From Akkermansia sp. N21116 (GTDB lineage Bacteria; Verrucomicrobiota; Verrucomicrobiia; Verrucomicrobiales; Akkermansiaceae), in assembly GCF_029854705.2 (NCBI RefSeq), contig NZ_CP139035.1, positions 620,001 to 684,000 on the forward strand: a DNA stretch of 64,000 bases, written 5' to 3'. The notes beneath the pieces were generated by a model. It searched no databases and was not told the origin of the DNA. It was given only the letters and a program-made list of their open reading frames with translations. The stretch's first letter is position 1. Each line of letters opens with the position of its first letter. Positions 12,845 through 23,344 of the stretch are shown here, in pieces. The translations under genes were made by a program, and so were the position numbers.

Positions 12845-13006
12845 AAAATGGGCCTAGAAAATGATTATACAGCATTCACGTCCAAAACGTTTTGAATATT
12901 GTCCGGAATATTTCTTGAAAGCGATCGGAAGGCAAACGTACCCAAAAGAAATCGTGGCAATACATGCATCGAATTTTCCGGAATTTCTCCGGTCTAGGCC
13001 CATTTT
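12845..13006. repeat. 162-bp element bounded by a 14-bp perfect inverted repeat
   Basis: AAAATGGGCCTAGA at 12845-12858 is the exact reverse complement of 12993-13006. Inside lies a perfect 12-bp palindrome, CAAAACGTTTTG (12883-12894). The element fills most of the space between the glycosyltransferase-like gene and the start I chose for rhs. A promoter-like pair TTGTAA (13013) / TATACG (13037) with an 18-bp spacer follows it. It could be a small non-autonomous mobile element (MITE-like) or a regulatory structure. Confidence 0.55.
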
Positions 13007-13097
13007 CATCACTTGTAATCAAACTGTTCTATCAATTATACGCATTCCTCGAAGGACTCTCCATGAAGGGGAAATCCTAAATGAGAATAAATATAAA

Positions 13098-16000
13098 ATG
13101 AAACCAAAAAAACAAGCAGTATCGGGGGATCCGATAGTCTCCCTCGCATCTACAGATGAAGTAGCCAGCAGTTCGTTGGTATCAAGCTCCGAGTCGTCTA
13201 GCGAATCTTCCGTTAGTGAATCGTCTTCCAGTGTGTCGTCTTCCAGTGTGTCGTCTTCCAGTGAATCATCTTCCAGTGAATCATCTTCCAGTGAATCATC
13301 TTCCAGTGAGTCGTCCTCCAGTGAGTCGTCCTCCAGTGAGTCGTCCTCCAGTGAGTCGTCTTCCAGTGAGTCGTCCTCCAGTGAGTCGTCTTCCAGTGAG
13401 TCGTCCTCCAGTGAGTCGTCCTCCAGTGAGTCGTCCTCCAGTGAGTCGTCCTCCAGTGAGTTGTCTTCCAGTGTGTCGTCTTCCAGTGAGTCGTCTTCCA
13501 GTGAGTCGTCTTCCAGTTCATCAGAGGAAAGTAAGCCTCAGCCGGAACCTACACCCGAGCCCGATCCGCAACCGACTCCCGAGCCTGAACCTACACCCGA
13601 ACCAGAACCTCAGCCGGAGCCTGAGCCTACACCAGAACCTTCTCCCGATGATACGACCACGAAACCACCTAAAGAGACCGGTAAGCCTCCGGTGAAAGGC
13701 ACGGACAAAGGACCGGAAAAGGAAGAAGATAAACCCAAACCGCCCAAAAATAAAGGTCCCAAATCCCCTCGACGAGGCGGTGGCGGCGGTATGCCTCCAA
13801 GCGGAGGCCCGATCCCCATTCCGCTTCCGGCACGTCCTCCGATTCTTCCCATATTTGTAACGGATCACTATCCTAGCGTTTCTTATCAGTCCCAGCCTCA
13901 GCCGGAACAGGGGAGTCCTGCTGATCCGACGAATGCTCCTTCTGCACCTCAGAATCAGCCTTCACAGGGATATCCGTCTCCCGAAGGAGATGAAAACGCC
14001 ACATGCGTGCATTATCCCGTACCTGGGGCAACCAGCACAGGAGGACAAAGTGTCGATCTGGAAATCTCCTTCGGGCATTTCCCCTCATGGAAAGGCATGC
14101 CGGGTGGAAAACTCATGCTCTATGCGGTTGGTACCCACCATTCCCTCGCCAATGGCACCCTGTTGCAATTCGATCACATTTCCCAACGCCGCATTGGTGT
14201 CGTCATTCCCTCCACATCGGATAACCCGATTGGTACCAATAAAGTAGCTCTGGTCACCCAAATGGGACAATTGCGCTACTACGATTTCTCCAATAGCCCC
14301 GTCGGTACTCCTTTCGGTGGATCGGAAATCTATTCCGAACGCCTCCGTCTGCTCAATTCCGATTACACTCTCTGCTACGGCAATGTTGAAGATGCAACCT
14401 TCTTTGAAGAAACCTTCATGGATGGCTCCATCATCCACTACCGTGCCGATGATGGCACTCCCTATGCCTATTGCACCCATCAGGGCGTGTGGGTTCAGGT
14501 TGAAGAACTGGGCGGAGATTTGCGCGTCGTCCGGGAAACTCTCGACGGAAAATGCGCCTACTACGACAATAAACTGGATTCCATGCTCCATGCCAATAAC
14601 ATCCAGGATGACCGCATCAGGCAGATATGGTGCCGCATGGATGGCCTTCTCGATTGTCCGGATGCCCATACCATCAACTGGTACGCTCCATCCGACACTC
14701 TCGCCATGGTCGATGAAAACGGCCTCTTCCCGATTCGGGAAGGAGCAACTCCCGTGAAAACATGGAACCTGACCGCCATTGCCGGTATGGCCGAATCCGG
14801 AGACGATCCCTCCACAAATTCTCTGTCCATGTTCAAGATGAGAGCCATGGGGAATGGAGCCTTCGAAGAAAGCCGCTGGCAGCCGTATGGGAAAGACGGT
14901 ACGTATTTCATCAGTGGTTCGGGACAGCAGGCTGCCTGCTCTGTGAAAGTCCGCAAAGCTCTTGAATCGGATGTGGCTCCTGTCACTCGCCCCAACGGAC
15001 TGGCATTGAAAATCGGTCAATCTCCGGTTTCCGCCATTCGGGAAACAACCTACACCTTTAGGGGAGAACGCTCCCTGGATGGTATCAATCTGGATACGGC
15101 CGACTTTGTCGAATCCGTGACTCATGAAGACTATCGCAGTTATCCCTTCGGAGATGTGATCGTCAAGCGCACGAAATCCTATGGGCAGGGAACTGATCAG
15201 GTGTGGACCTATTCCTATGAAACGGACACGACCTCCCCGAACTACGGACGGATGATCCGTCAGACGACTCCGGAAGGCAATTGGACGGAATACGACTATG
15301 ATGATGAAGGGCGAGTCGTCAAGGAAAGGACTCTTTGGGACGATGCCGTTTCCGTCCTGGAAACCAGAACAACTTTTGCCGATCTTTGGTACAATGATTA
15401 CCGTACGGCATGTGTTGAAAAATGGGTTCTCGCGCCGGATGGAACGGAGACGATGCTCCTGAAGACTGAATCACAATATGAGGAATCCGATCTTCTGATC
15501 CGGGAAACAGTGACCGAAACGGCTCTTGGCTCCGAATACCCGCGCATTTCCATCACGGAAACCCACGGAGATTCTGCGGAATGTCCCTTCGCTCGCGGTC
15601 GTCTCAAGAGAACGCTTTCCTACGATGGCGCGGAAACTTCCTACGATTACTCCGCGACGGATGAAGAAGGCGCCTCGTGGGCGGCGACGTCAACCCGTGT
15701 CCGTCAGGGTGTCGTCGTTCCCGGTCAATCGACCCGTTCCGTGACTCTTTACGATGCAAGCGGATATGCCTTCATCACCCGGGAGCAGGTCCATGATGGA
15801 ACGGATTTTGTGACGGTTTCGGAATCCAGATCGAGTGCCGATGTCAGCGGAAGAACCATTGCTACCGTGGATTCCGAAGGCTCTACGACGGCAACGGACT
15901 GGTCATGCTGCGGCCCCAAGCGTGAAACTCACGACAACGGGACGCAGTCGTGGTATGAATACGACAGTGCCAAACGGCTCATCCGGGAAGTCCACGAAGC

Positions 16001-19000
16001 TCCCGCTCCTCTGCCGGAAATTCTGGAGCACGTCTCCATCTCGCGGCAGCCGGATACGATTATCACGCATGAATACGATGGCCTCGGTCGGGAGATTGCT
16101 ACGGTGACGACAATCGGTTCCTGTTCTGTCCGAACGGAAAAAACGTATGACTCCCAGGGCAATCTGGCTTCGACTACGGATGCCGCAGGCCTCGTCACTC
16201 GCTATGAATATTCCGACAACAATCTCATGCAAAGTGTGACTCATCCGTCGGGACAGCTGGCCGTGAGCAGAAGGAATGCTGCAGGAATCGTCATAGAAGA
16301 ATCGGCCACCGGACAGCCAGCGCGTTTCTACAGCCGCCGGATAAGCCCGGAAGGAATCGTGGAAACCGTCCGGCAGGATTCGCCGAATGGCCCCATTCTT
16401 GCGGAAAGTGTCTCCGATGGATTTGGGAGAACCGTTTCCAATGGCATTCCTGCGGGAGATCAGTCAAGCGGTCTCGTCATCGAACGGCTTCGTTATGACG
16501 CCCAGGGGCGGAACATCTCCCGCGTCTCGGAAAACAAGGCTCCTCAAATCATGGAATACGATGCCTTCGGCAACATGGTGCGTTCCATCACGAAGATATC
16601 GCCCTCATCAGAGGTTGAGCCTTCCGTGGATCGCGTCACGGAATACGAAACGGTCTATACCGGGATGAACCCGGCTCCGGCCATTCTTCCTGCCGGACTG
16701 GCGTCAGGAGTATTCCGCAAGAGTGTAACGTCCGCCATTCTGCCGGGAGGTTCCCGCGCCAATCAGGAAAGCTATACGCGACTGACGGGGCAGGAGAAAA
16801 CATCCGTAAGCCTGACGAAAAACAAATACGGATGCTGGAGCGCCAGCATGACGGAAAACAAACAGGGCAATACCATCACGACAATGTGGCAGGATGGCGT
16901 GTCCGCTCCGGCGAAGCAGTACGCTGTCGGTGGAGACATAGTCCTGTCGATCAGCCCGTCCGGAGACATTACGACCTCCGTCCGGAGCTACACGGACAAC
17001 GGCACATGCCTCTACCGGACGGATGCCCGCGGCAATACGCTGACGATGGCTCACGACAAGGCCGGGCGCATCGTGACAAGCCGGGATGCGGATGGGAATG
17101 CGACTTCGTACTCCTACGACCCGGTAACCGGGCTGCTGGCCTGTACGGCCGATGCCATGGGAGGAGAAATCCATTACCGCTACAACGCGGCCGGGCAGTT
17201 GACGGAACAATTCGGTTCGGGTACGCAACCCATCCGGAAGGATTACGACAGCAATGGCCGCATGATCGCGCTAACGACATGGAGGAACCCGGGCGAAACG
17301 CTGACGGGGATTCCAGACACGCCGGGGGACACCACGCAGTGGGAGTACGACTCGTTGAGCGGGCTGCCTGTGAAGAAGACCTATGCCGACGGAACATCCG
17401 AAACGACAGTCTATAACCGCGACCGATTGGTCATCCGCACGGTCCGGGCTGATGGTTCATCGATCGGCTACATCTATCAGGCGGAAACGTGGGAACTGGC
17501 GGAAACATCCTTCAGCGACCAATCGACCCCGATATGCCATAGCTACGATGCCCTGGGGCGTCTCGCAAGCATCACGGATGGTACGGGCACCCGTACTTAT
17601 TCCTACAATCATGTGGGGGATCTTGTGCGCGAAGAGTTCGTGGGAAGCGTCCGCTCCATTCTGGAATACAAGTTCGATGCCTATGGCAGGGATGCCGGCT
17701 ATACATTGAGCGTCGAGGGAGTAAACGTCCAGGACACGGCCCTGACCTACGACAGCTTCGGCCGTCTGCAAACGGCATCGCCGGAGGAAGGGAAAGTATT
17801 CACTTGGCACTATGGTGAAGGCGAATTGCTGACCGGCATGGACTGGCCCAACGGCATGAGGAAGGAACTCCAGTACGAGGATCGCAGGAATGTCATTTCG
17901 GCCCTTGTGTACAAGGATGCCTCGGGACGGGAAGTTCTCGCCCACCGGTACGGTTACGATGCGCTCGGAAGGCCGACCCTGCTGACGGATCATGCCGGAG
18001 GGCGGGAGGAACGAAGAATCGTCCCGAATTACAATCCCCGAAGTGAGTTGATTTCCGCTGCGTATGATGGAAAGGAGGATTACACCTACACCTACGATAA
18101 CATCGGCAACCGCGTCCAATCCCGCGAACTGGCTGCAAGCCGGAGCTACACCAGCAACAGGCTCAACCAGTATGTCCGCATTGAACAGCAGAATGCGGGA
18201 AACGCGTTCACGCCCGAATTTGATGTTCACGGCAACCAGACGCGGATTCAGACGCGCACCGGTGTTTGGGATGTCCTCTACGACATGCGGAATCGCCCGG
18301 AACAGTTTGCCGGGGACGGACACTCCGTTGTCTGTTCCTATGACTTTATGGGAAGGCGCACGGATCGCTTGGAATACCATGGAAACACATTGACATCGCG
18401 CGAGCATTTTATCTATAAGGGATACGTGCAAATCGCCGCGTATAAGCTGGACGCCGAGGGACAATCCGGGGATTGTTTCGTGCTCTCGAAATCCTGTTAT
18501 TGGGATCCGTCCCAGCCGACGGCGACGCGTATCCTCGCGATGAAAGACGCGACGGATGCCACGATGCTCTATGCCGCCTGCGACACGGTGAAAAACATCA
18601 CGGCCCTCTACGATGATGCCGGAACGTGCCGTGCTCGCTATGCCTATTCCCCCTACGGAGAAAAACTGATCGAGGAAGGCGACAAACACACAGCCAACGC
18701 TTTCGGTTTCTCCTCCGAATATGATGACAGCCCCTTGGGTCTCTATTACTACAACTACCGTTACCTCAACCCGAATGATGGTCGCTGGATTAATAGGGAT
18801 TATATTAATGAATCAAAAACAATCAATCTTTACATATATTCTAAAAACAGCATATATATATCGATTGATTATTTGGGGTTAGCGTGTTTCGTTATAACGA
18901 TTCTAGTAAATGAAAACGATCTTGATATGGCTGGAAAAATAGATAAATATGTTAATGAATTGAAAATTCTTGAAGAAGAAATAAATACTTATGGACTGTT

Positions 19001-19502
19001 ATTTAATGAAAATACAATGATAACCAAAGTTAGGATTTTGACCGAAGAAGAAAAAGGAGGTAAATATCAAACAATTGAAGCAAAAAAAATAAAAACAAAA
19101 GAAGATCTTATGAAAACAATTGAGCACGAAAAACTATCGTTTATTAAGAATATATGGAATGAAGGCAAAAGTAAGATTGAAAATGAAATAAAGTCAACAA
19201 TGCTGTTAATGTCAGAAGAATATGATACATTAGATATTGTTGCGCATGGAGGGTTTGATTTATCCGATAAGCCAGGATGTATAATTGGACCATATGAAAG
19301 GATGCCTCATTCAGTTGTTAATAATTTAATTAATGAGTTTGATAAGAAAGAACGGGCGCATTATACATCATGTTTTCAGGATGGAGAAAAAATGCAAAGA
19401 GCGAAACCGATTCCTGGATCTGTGGTAAAAGTTCAGAGGGATACCGATAAAAAATTCTGTTTTATTAACATAAAGCCGCCATCAATAAGAAGAATAATAT
19501 AA
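13098..19502 (+). CDS. Giant Rhs/YD-repeat polymorphic toxin protein with caspase-like C-terminal domain
   Basis: About 2134 residues. Order: a Ser-rich pentad tract (about residues 35-145), a Pro/Glu linker, a basic Gly/Pro hinge, an Rhs N-terminal region (from about 320), many YD repeats such as YDYDDEGRV and YEYDSAKRL, the Rhs-associated core ([29 protein letters not shown]), then an AT-rich variable C-terminal domain of about 220 residues. Family knowledge: Rhs proteins form a shell enclosing a C-terminal toxin. The C-terminal domain has LDIVAHGG (His about 2050) and HYTSCFQDG (Cys about 2092), suggesting a clan CD peptidase. ATG 13098 is chosen because a promoter-like pair lies just upstream; the frame stays open back to 12861. 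No signal peptide is evident. No cognate immunity gene directly follows. Confidence 0.9.
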   Translation: MKPKKQAVSGDPIVSLASTDEVASSSLVSSSESSSESSVSESSSSVSSSSVSSSSESSSSESSSSESSSSESSSSESSSSESSSSESSSSESSSSESSSSESSSSESSSSESSSSESSSSELSSSVSSSSESSSSESSSSSSEESKPQPEPTPEPDPQPTPEPEPTPEPEPQPEPEPTPEPSPDDTTTKPPKETGKPPVKGTDKGPEKEEDKPKPPKNKGPKSPRRGGGGGMPPSGGPIPIPLPARPPILPIFVTDHYPSVSYQSQPQPEQGSPADPTNAPSAPQNQPSQGYPSPEGDENATCVHYPVPGATSTGGQSVDLEISFGHFPSWKGMPGGKLMLYAVGTHHSLANGTLLQFDHISQRRIGVVIPSTSDNPIGTNKVALVTQMGQLRYYDFSNSPVGTPFGGSEIYSERLRLLNSDYTLCYGNVEDATFFEETFMDGSIIHYRADDGTPYAYCTHQGVWVQVEELGGDLRVVRETLDGKCAYYDNKLDSMLHANNIQDDRIRQIWCRMDGLLDCPDAHTINWYAPSDTLAMVDENGLFPIREGATPVKTWNLTAIAGMAESGDDPSTNSLSMFKMRAMGNGAFEESRWQPYGKDGTYFISGSGQQAACSVKVRKALESDVAPVTRPNGLALKIGQSPVSAIRETTYTFRGERSLDGINLDTADFVESVTHEDYRSYPFGDVIVKRTKSYGQGTDQVWTYSYETDTTSPNYGRMIRQTTPEGNWTEYDYDDEGRVVKERTLWDDAVSVLETRTTFADLWYNDYRTACVEKWVLAPDGTETMLLKTESQYEESDLLIRETVTETALGSEYPRISITETHGDSAECPFARGRLKRTLSYDGAETSYDYSATDEEGASWAATSTRVRQGVVVPGQSTRSVTLYDASGYAFITREQVHDGTDFVTVSESRSSADVSGRTIATVDSEGSTTATDWSCCGPKRETHDNGTQSWYEYDSAKRLIREVHEAPAPLPEILEHVSISRQPDTIITHEYDGLGREIATVTTIGSCSVRTEKTYDSQGNLASTTDAAGLVTRYEYSDNNLMQSVTHPSGQLAVSRRNAAGIVIEESATGQPARFYSRRISPEGIVETVRQDSPNGPILAESVSDGFGRTVSNGIPAGDQSSGLVIERLRYDAQGRNISRVSENKAPQIMEYDAFGNMVRSITKISPSSEVEPSVDRVTEYETVYTGMNPAPAILPAGLASGVFRKSVTSAILPGGSRANQESYTRLTGQEKTSVSLTKNKYGCWSASMTENKQGNTITTMWQDGVSAPAKQYAVGGDIVLSISPSGDITTSVRSYTDNGTCLYRTDARGNTLTMAHDKAGRIVTSRDADGNATSYSYDPVTGLLACTADAMGGEIHYRYNAAGQLTEQFGSGTQPIRKDYDSNGRMIALTTWRNPGETLTGIPDTPGDTTQWEYDSLSGLPVKKTYADGTSETTVYNRDRLVIRTVRADGSSIGYIYQAETWELAETSFSDQSTPICHSYDALGRLASITDGTGTRTYSYNHVGDLVREEFVGSVRSILEYKFDAYGRDAGYTLSVEGVNVQDTALTYDSFGRLQTASPEEGKVFTWHYGEGELLTGMDWPNGMRKELQYEDRRNVISALVYKDASGREVLAHRYGYDALGRPTLLTDHAGGREERRIVPNYNPRSELISAAYDGKEDYTYTYDNIGNRVQSRELAASRSYTSNRLNQYVRIEQQNAGNAFTPEFDVHGNQTRIQTRTGVWDVLYDMRNRPEQFAGDGHSVVCSYDFMGRRTDRLEYHGNTLTSREHFIYKGYVQIAAYKLDAEGQSGDCFVLSKSCYWDPSQPTATRILAMKDATDATMLYAACDTVKNITALYDDAGTCRARYAYSPYGEKLIEEGDKHTANAFGFSSEYDDSPLGLYYYNYRYLNPNDGRWINRDYINESKTINLYIYSKNSIYISIDYLGLACFVITILVNENDLDMAGKIDKYVNELKILEEEINTYGLLFNENTMITKVRILTEEEKGGKYQTIEAKKIKTKEDLMKTIEHEKLSFIKNIWNEGKSKIENEIKSTMLLMSEEYDTLDIVAHGGFDLSDKPGCIIGPYERMPHSVVNNLINEFDKKERAHYTSCFQDGEKMQRAKPIPGSVVKVQRDTDKKFCFINIKPPSIRRII
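13219..13515 (+). repeat. 15-bp tandem repeat encoding a Ser-rich SSSSE tract
   Basis: About 20 copies of a 15-bp unit of the form TCGTCCTCCAGTGAG, each encoding a Ser-Ser-Ser-Ser-Glu pentad, with occasional Val or Leu in the Glu position. Units differ mainly at synonymous positions. Because the unit is a multiple of three, copy-number change would lengthen or shorten the tract without breaking the rhs frame. The tract leads into a Pro/Glu repeat at about 13534-13650. Confidence 0.9.
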
Positions 19503-19516
19503 TCAATTGATAATGA

Positions 19517-19553
19517 TCGGAATAATTCATGCAATGGGTATGAATTATTCCGA
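19517..19553 (+). terminator. Strong hairpin after the rhs stop codon
   Basis: A perfect 14-bp stem (19517-19530 with 19540-19553) and a 9-nt loop, 15 bases after the rhs stop. No T-run follows on the plus strand, so termination is likely but not certain; it could also be the scar of a mobile element. Confidence 0.45.
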
Positions 19554-19657
19554 TGATGTGTAGCTATATGATGTCGATGTAGTGATATAAATTCATTTTA
19601 AATTTGGTGCATGACTAGCTGAGTGACGTCAAAGATATTGTAATGTATTCTTGATGA

Positions 19658-20310
19658 GTGCATAATAAATATATTTCCCGTTTACGGATTTCAGAGTATC
19701 AATTCAGACGTCTCATTCGCATGTTTACTATCGATATGGAAGCAACTAAAATTACTGCTCTTACAGGTCTAAATCGCAATACAGTCAATAGAATCCTTAA
19801 GCTGTTACGTACACGTTTGGCAAAACTTTGCGAACAGGAAAATACTTGCCGTAAGGGTATCTTTGAATTGGATGAATGTTACCTGGGCGCGAGAAAAGTA
19901 CGAGGAAAACGAACCAAGGGGAAAACAATCCTTTTCGGAATCTATGAGCGGGCATTTCGTCAAATTATAGATAACGTTAAAAGAGAAAACGTTTATGAGG
20001 ATAATTGAGGATAGAATTGACCATAATTCAACGATCTATACTGATGTCTTTCGAGTCTATGATGCTTTGATGAAGGATGGATTAAGCACCATTTCAAACT
20101 TCTTCATGGAGACAATGAGTTCGTTTTCATGTTGACGGCATTGAGGGATCCTGGTCTGTACTTAAAATGCGTCTAAGCAAGTCTCGGTGTTTAAGTAGTA
20201 AGGCTAATATATTCCTCCATGTAAAAGGATGTGAATTCAGGTTTAATCAGCGAGGAGATAATCTGTATGCATTCATTTTAACAAACCTACGAAATTCTCC
20301 GCCCGGCTAG
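19658..20310 (+). pseudogene. Decayed IS1595-family (ISXO2-like) transposase
   Basis: The first frame (19658-20008) holds the N-terminal part with an HTH-like segment (ITALTGLNRNTVNRILKLL) and the catalytic start KGIFELDECYLGARKVRGKR (DDE-type Asp). The rest is present in shifted frames: STIYTDVFRVYDALM, then HVDGIEGSWSVLKMRLSKS, and finally FLHVKGCEFRFNQRGDNLYA ending near 20310. At least three frame changes separate the pieces, so no active enzyme can be made. I could not find clear terminal inverted repeats. It lies between the intact rhs gene and the first accessory gene pair. Confidence 0.85.
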
Positions 20311-20892
20311 TTATGAGCCATTAGATATATATGGAAGAGTATTGTGCCATTCGTCGCCAATATAGACCCATGTAGCTTTTTTATGATTTAATAATTTTAT
20401 TTTTATGTATTTTTTATCCATTTTATAAATTTCATAGTAGTCTCCAATTCTTTTGACTTTAAATATGTCATTATGATGACGCGATGTTAAGATTGGAGGG
20501 AAGGAATAACATCGATATGATTTTTGAAATGGATCTTCTTTGGTGATGCAACTTCCTATTATTTTATGATGTGAAGATGTTGAATCATAATTGTGAAATT
20601 TTTCCCATGGGGAAGAAAATTGGCTGACACAATTGAAAATAGCATAATAGTCTTTTGGATTACAGCCAATTAAATATCCTCCTTCTTCTCCATTTTCATC
20701 AGAATTTGAGGTCACCCAAAAACAGTTATCAAATTCACTGGAAATATAATTTGTATAAATCGGTTTATATAAATAATTATTACCCCATAGAAACCCTCTG
20801 TTTATGATTAAACATGCGAGGAAAAAGAATCCAAGAATGATCTCTGTCAGAATAATCCAATTCAATAGCGAATTTGCATTATTTTTGTTCAT
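20311..20892 (-). CDS. Membrane-anchored protein of unknown function (pair gene B, copy 1)
   Basis: 193 residues: a cytoplasmic start, one hydrophobic segment (WIILTEIILGFFFLACLII), then a soluble, probably periplasmic domain with PKDYYAIFNC, KSYRCYSFPP and KKYIKIKLLNHKKATWVYIG. It is clearly homologous to 28199-28693 (DYYAI, YRAYTFP, EYLKIRRKNARKYIW). It is 48 bases downstream of gene A (20941-21420) on the same strand, and the same two-gene order recurs at 28199-29168. AT-rich compared with the housekeeping genes. Function unknown; as part of a repeated pair next to rhs fragments, an immunity or toxin-accessory role is possible. Confidence 0.7.
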   Translation of the reverse strand: MNKNNANSLLNWIILTEIILGFFFLACLIINRGFLWGNNYLYKPIYTNYISSEFDNCFWVTSNSDENGEEGGYLIGCNPKDYYAIFNCVSQFSSPWEKFHNYDSTSSHHKIIGSCITKEDPFQKSYRCYSFPPILTSRHHNDIFKVKRIGDYYEIYKMDKKYIKIKLLNHKKATWVYIGDEWHNTLPYISNGS

Positions 20893-20940
20893 GTTTGAAA
20901 ATAAAATATTCTGTTTGCAATCAAATGATTACTTGAAATT

Positions 20941-21420
20941 TTACCGGCCATATCCGATCAAGGACCATAAATAGGGAGGAAGATACATCATTGTATCAAC
21001 ACTTATATAAAACGAATTGTCTATTTTGATAGATATGATTCCCATGTTCTTCTCTTCTTTCATTTCGTAACAATCAATCCATGGCGTTTCAAAAAGATCT
21101 CGACAGCTTGGATATGGGCTGGTTTCATCAATGAAAGCAACATATTTTTTCTGAGACAGGGGATTTCCGGAATTTTTTGACGGTATGACTCGAGATAAAA
21201 TGATACCGCGAACCGGATAATAACCATTCATGAATACTCTCCATTTTTCGCCAAGGTTCGTCCCGTGAAAATAATGGTCTAAAGAAATAGACTCCATATT
21301 TATTTTGTCTTCAATTGGTGCATGCTCAATTCTGTAATAGGCAACGCCAAGAAGCATTACTAAAATTCCTCCAGCAATAGCTGAATACAATTTCCCGTGA
21401 CCATCCATTACAATAATCAA
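20941..21420 (-). CDS. Membrane-anchored protein of unknown function (pair gene A, copy 1)
   Basis: 159 residues with one N-terminal hydrophobic segment (LYSAIAGGILVMLLGVAYY) and a soluble domain. The most conserved part against its paralogue at 28701-29168 is the stretch around PYPSCRDLFETPWIDCYEM, which keeps two Cys and FETPWI in both copies. ATG 21420 is used; a start a few codons later (MDGHGKLY) is equally good. It is divergent from the orphan rhs cassette that begins 47 bases away. No known family recognised. Confidence 0.7.
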   Translation of the reverse strand: MIIVMDGHGKLYSAIAGGILVMLLGVAYYRIEHAPIEDKINMESISLDHYFHGTNLGEKWRVFMNGYYPVRGIILSRVIPSKNSGNPLSQKKYVAFIDETSPYPSCRDLFETPWIDCYEMKEEKNMGIISIKIDNSFYISVDTMMYLPPYLWSLIGYGR

Positions 21421-21466
21421 TAATAAGTAAATTATATATTAAATCAACAATAAAAACAAGATTTCA

Positions 21467-21757
21467 ATGTCCGCTCCGGCGAAGCAGTACGCTGTCGGTG
21501 GAGACATAGTCCTGTCGATCAGCCCGTCCGGAGACATTACGACCTCCGTCCGGAGCTACACGGACAACGGCACATGCCTCTACCGGACGGATGCCCGTGG
21601 TAATACGCTGACGATGGCTCACGACAAGGCCGGGCGCATCGTGACAAGCCGGGATGCGGACGGGAATGCGACTTCGTACTCCTACGACCCGGTAACCGGG
21701 CTACTGGCCTGTACGACGGAGGAATCCATTACCGCTACAACGCGGCCGGACAGTTGA
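21467..21757 (+). pseudogene. Orphan rhs core fragment, first frame
   Basis: The translation [20 protein letters not shown] matches the middle of the giant rhs product almost residue for residue until [11 protein letters not shown]. There a 13-nt deletion relative to the parent (near 21716) shifts the frame and the reading soon ends. There is no rhs N-terminal region, so this is the 5' edge of a displaced cassette. The ATG arises where AT-rich sequence joins the repeat. Confidence 0.8.
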
Positions 21758-23344
21758 CGGAACAATTCGGTTCGGGTACGCAACCCATCCGGAAGGATTA
21801 CGACAGCAATGGTCGCATGATCGCGCTAACGACATGGAGGAACCCGGGCGAAACGCTGACGGGGATTCCAGACACGCCGGGGGACATCACGCAGTGGGAA
21901 TACGACTCGCTGAGCGGGCTGCCTGTGAAAAAGACCTATGCCGACGGAACATCCGAAACGACAGTCTATAACCGCGACCGACTGGTTATCCGCACGGTCC
22001 GGGCTGATGGTTCATCGATCGGTTACATCGATCAGGCGGAAACGTGGGAACTGGCGGAAACATCCTTCAGCGACCAATCGACCCCGATATGCCATAGCTA
22101 CGATGCCCTGGGGCGTCTCGCAAGCATCACGGATGGTACGGGCACCCGTACTTATTCCTACAATCATGTGGGGGATCTCATGCGTGAAGAGTTCGAGGGA
22201 AGCGTCCGCTCCATTCTGGAATACAAGTTCGATGCCTGCGGCAGGGATGCCGGCTATACATTGAGCGTCGATGGAGTAAACGTCCAGGACACGGCTCTGA
22301 CCTACGACAGCTTCGGCCGTCTGCAAACGGCATCGCCGGAGGAAGGGAAAGTATTCACCTGGCATTACGGTGAAGGTGAATTGCTGACCGGCATGGATTG
22401 GCCCAACGGCACTCCAGTACGAGGATCGCAGGAATGCCATTTCGGCCCTTGTGTACAAGGATGCCTCGGGACGGGAAGTTCTCGCCCACCGGTACGGTTA
22501 CGATGCGCTCGGAAGGCCGACCCTGCTGACGGATCATGCCGGAGGGCGGGAGGAACGAAGAATCGTCCCGAATTACAATCCCCGAAGTGAGTTGATTTCC
22601 GCTGCGTATGATGGAAAGGAGGATTACACCTACACCTACGATAACATCGGCAACCGCGTCCAATCCCGCGAACTGGCTGCAAGCCGGAGCTACACCAGCA
22701 ACAGGCTCAACCAGTATGTCCGCATTGAACAGCAGAATGCGGGAAACGCGTTCACGCCCGAATTTGATGTTCACGGCAACCAGACGCGGATTCAGACGCG
22801 CACCGGTGTTTGGGATGTCCTCTACGACATGCGGAATCGCCCGGAACAGTTTGCCGGGGACGGTCATTCCGTTGTTTGTTCCTATGACTTTATGGGAAGA
22901 CGCACGGATCGCTTGGAATACCATGGAAACACATTGACATCGCGCGAGCATTTCATCTATAAGGGATACGTGCAAATCGCCGCGTATAAGCTGGACGCCG
23001 AGGGACAATTCGGAGATTGTTTCGTGCTTACGAAATCCTGTTATTGGGATCCGTCCCAGCCGACGGCAACGCGTATCCTCGCGATGAAAGACGCGTCGGA
23101 TGCCACGATGCTCTATGCCGCCTGCGACACGGTGAAAAACATCACGGCTCTCTACGATGATGCTGGAACGTGCCGTGCGCGCTATGTCTATTCCCCCTAC
23201 GGGGAAAAACTGATCGAGGAAGGCGACAAACACACAGCCAACGCCTTCGGTTTCTCCTCCGAATATGATGACAGCCCCTTGGGCCTCTATTACTACAACT
23301 ACCGTTACCTCAACCCGAACGATGGACGGTGGATTAATAGGGAT
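21468..23344 (+). repeat. 1.9-kb repeat of the rhs core (second copy of 16900-18800)
   Basis: Begins at TGTCCGCTCCGG and ends at GGATTAATAGGGAT in both copies. The parent block is 1901 nt and this one 1877 nt; the 24-nt difference equals the 13-nt and 11-nt deletions, so I see no other net length change. Substitutions are sparse and mostly synonymous. The end falls exactly at the WINRD codons where the variable C-terminal domain starts, as expected for swapping of C-terminal cassettes. Confidence 0.92.
21754..22590 (+). pseudogene. Orphan rhs core fragment, middle frame
   Basis: Continues the rhs core in the +1-shifted frame ([20 protein letters not shown] through [19 protein letters not shown]). 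At about 22410 an 11-nt deletion relative to the giant rhs gene throws it out of register, and the last 60 residues are nonsense. The remaining core continues in the frame starting at 22451. The two deletions total 24 nt, so the outer fragments share one frame. Confidence 0.8.

Noticed and set aside
12861-13097. N-terminal extension of the rhs product from ATG 12861
   Set aside because: It runs through the inverted-repeat element, has no signal peptide or conserved domain, and a promoter-like pair lies downstream of it; ATG 13098 is more likely.
13213-13521. Minus-strand frame with a tandem Trp-Lys/Arg-Thr-Thr-His repeat, and a CRISPR-like look to the tandem DNA repeat
   Set aside because: It is the antisense reading of the 15-bp Ser-tract repeat. 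Units are directly adjacent with no spacers, so it is not a CRISPR array, and the plus-strand frame is clearly the coding one.
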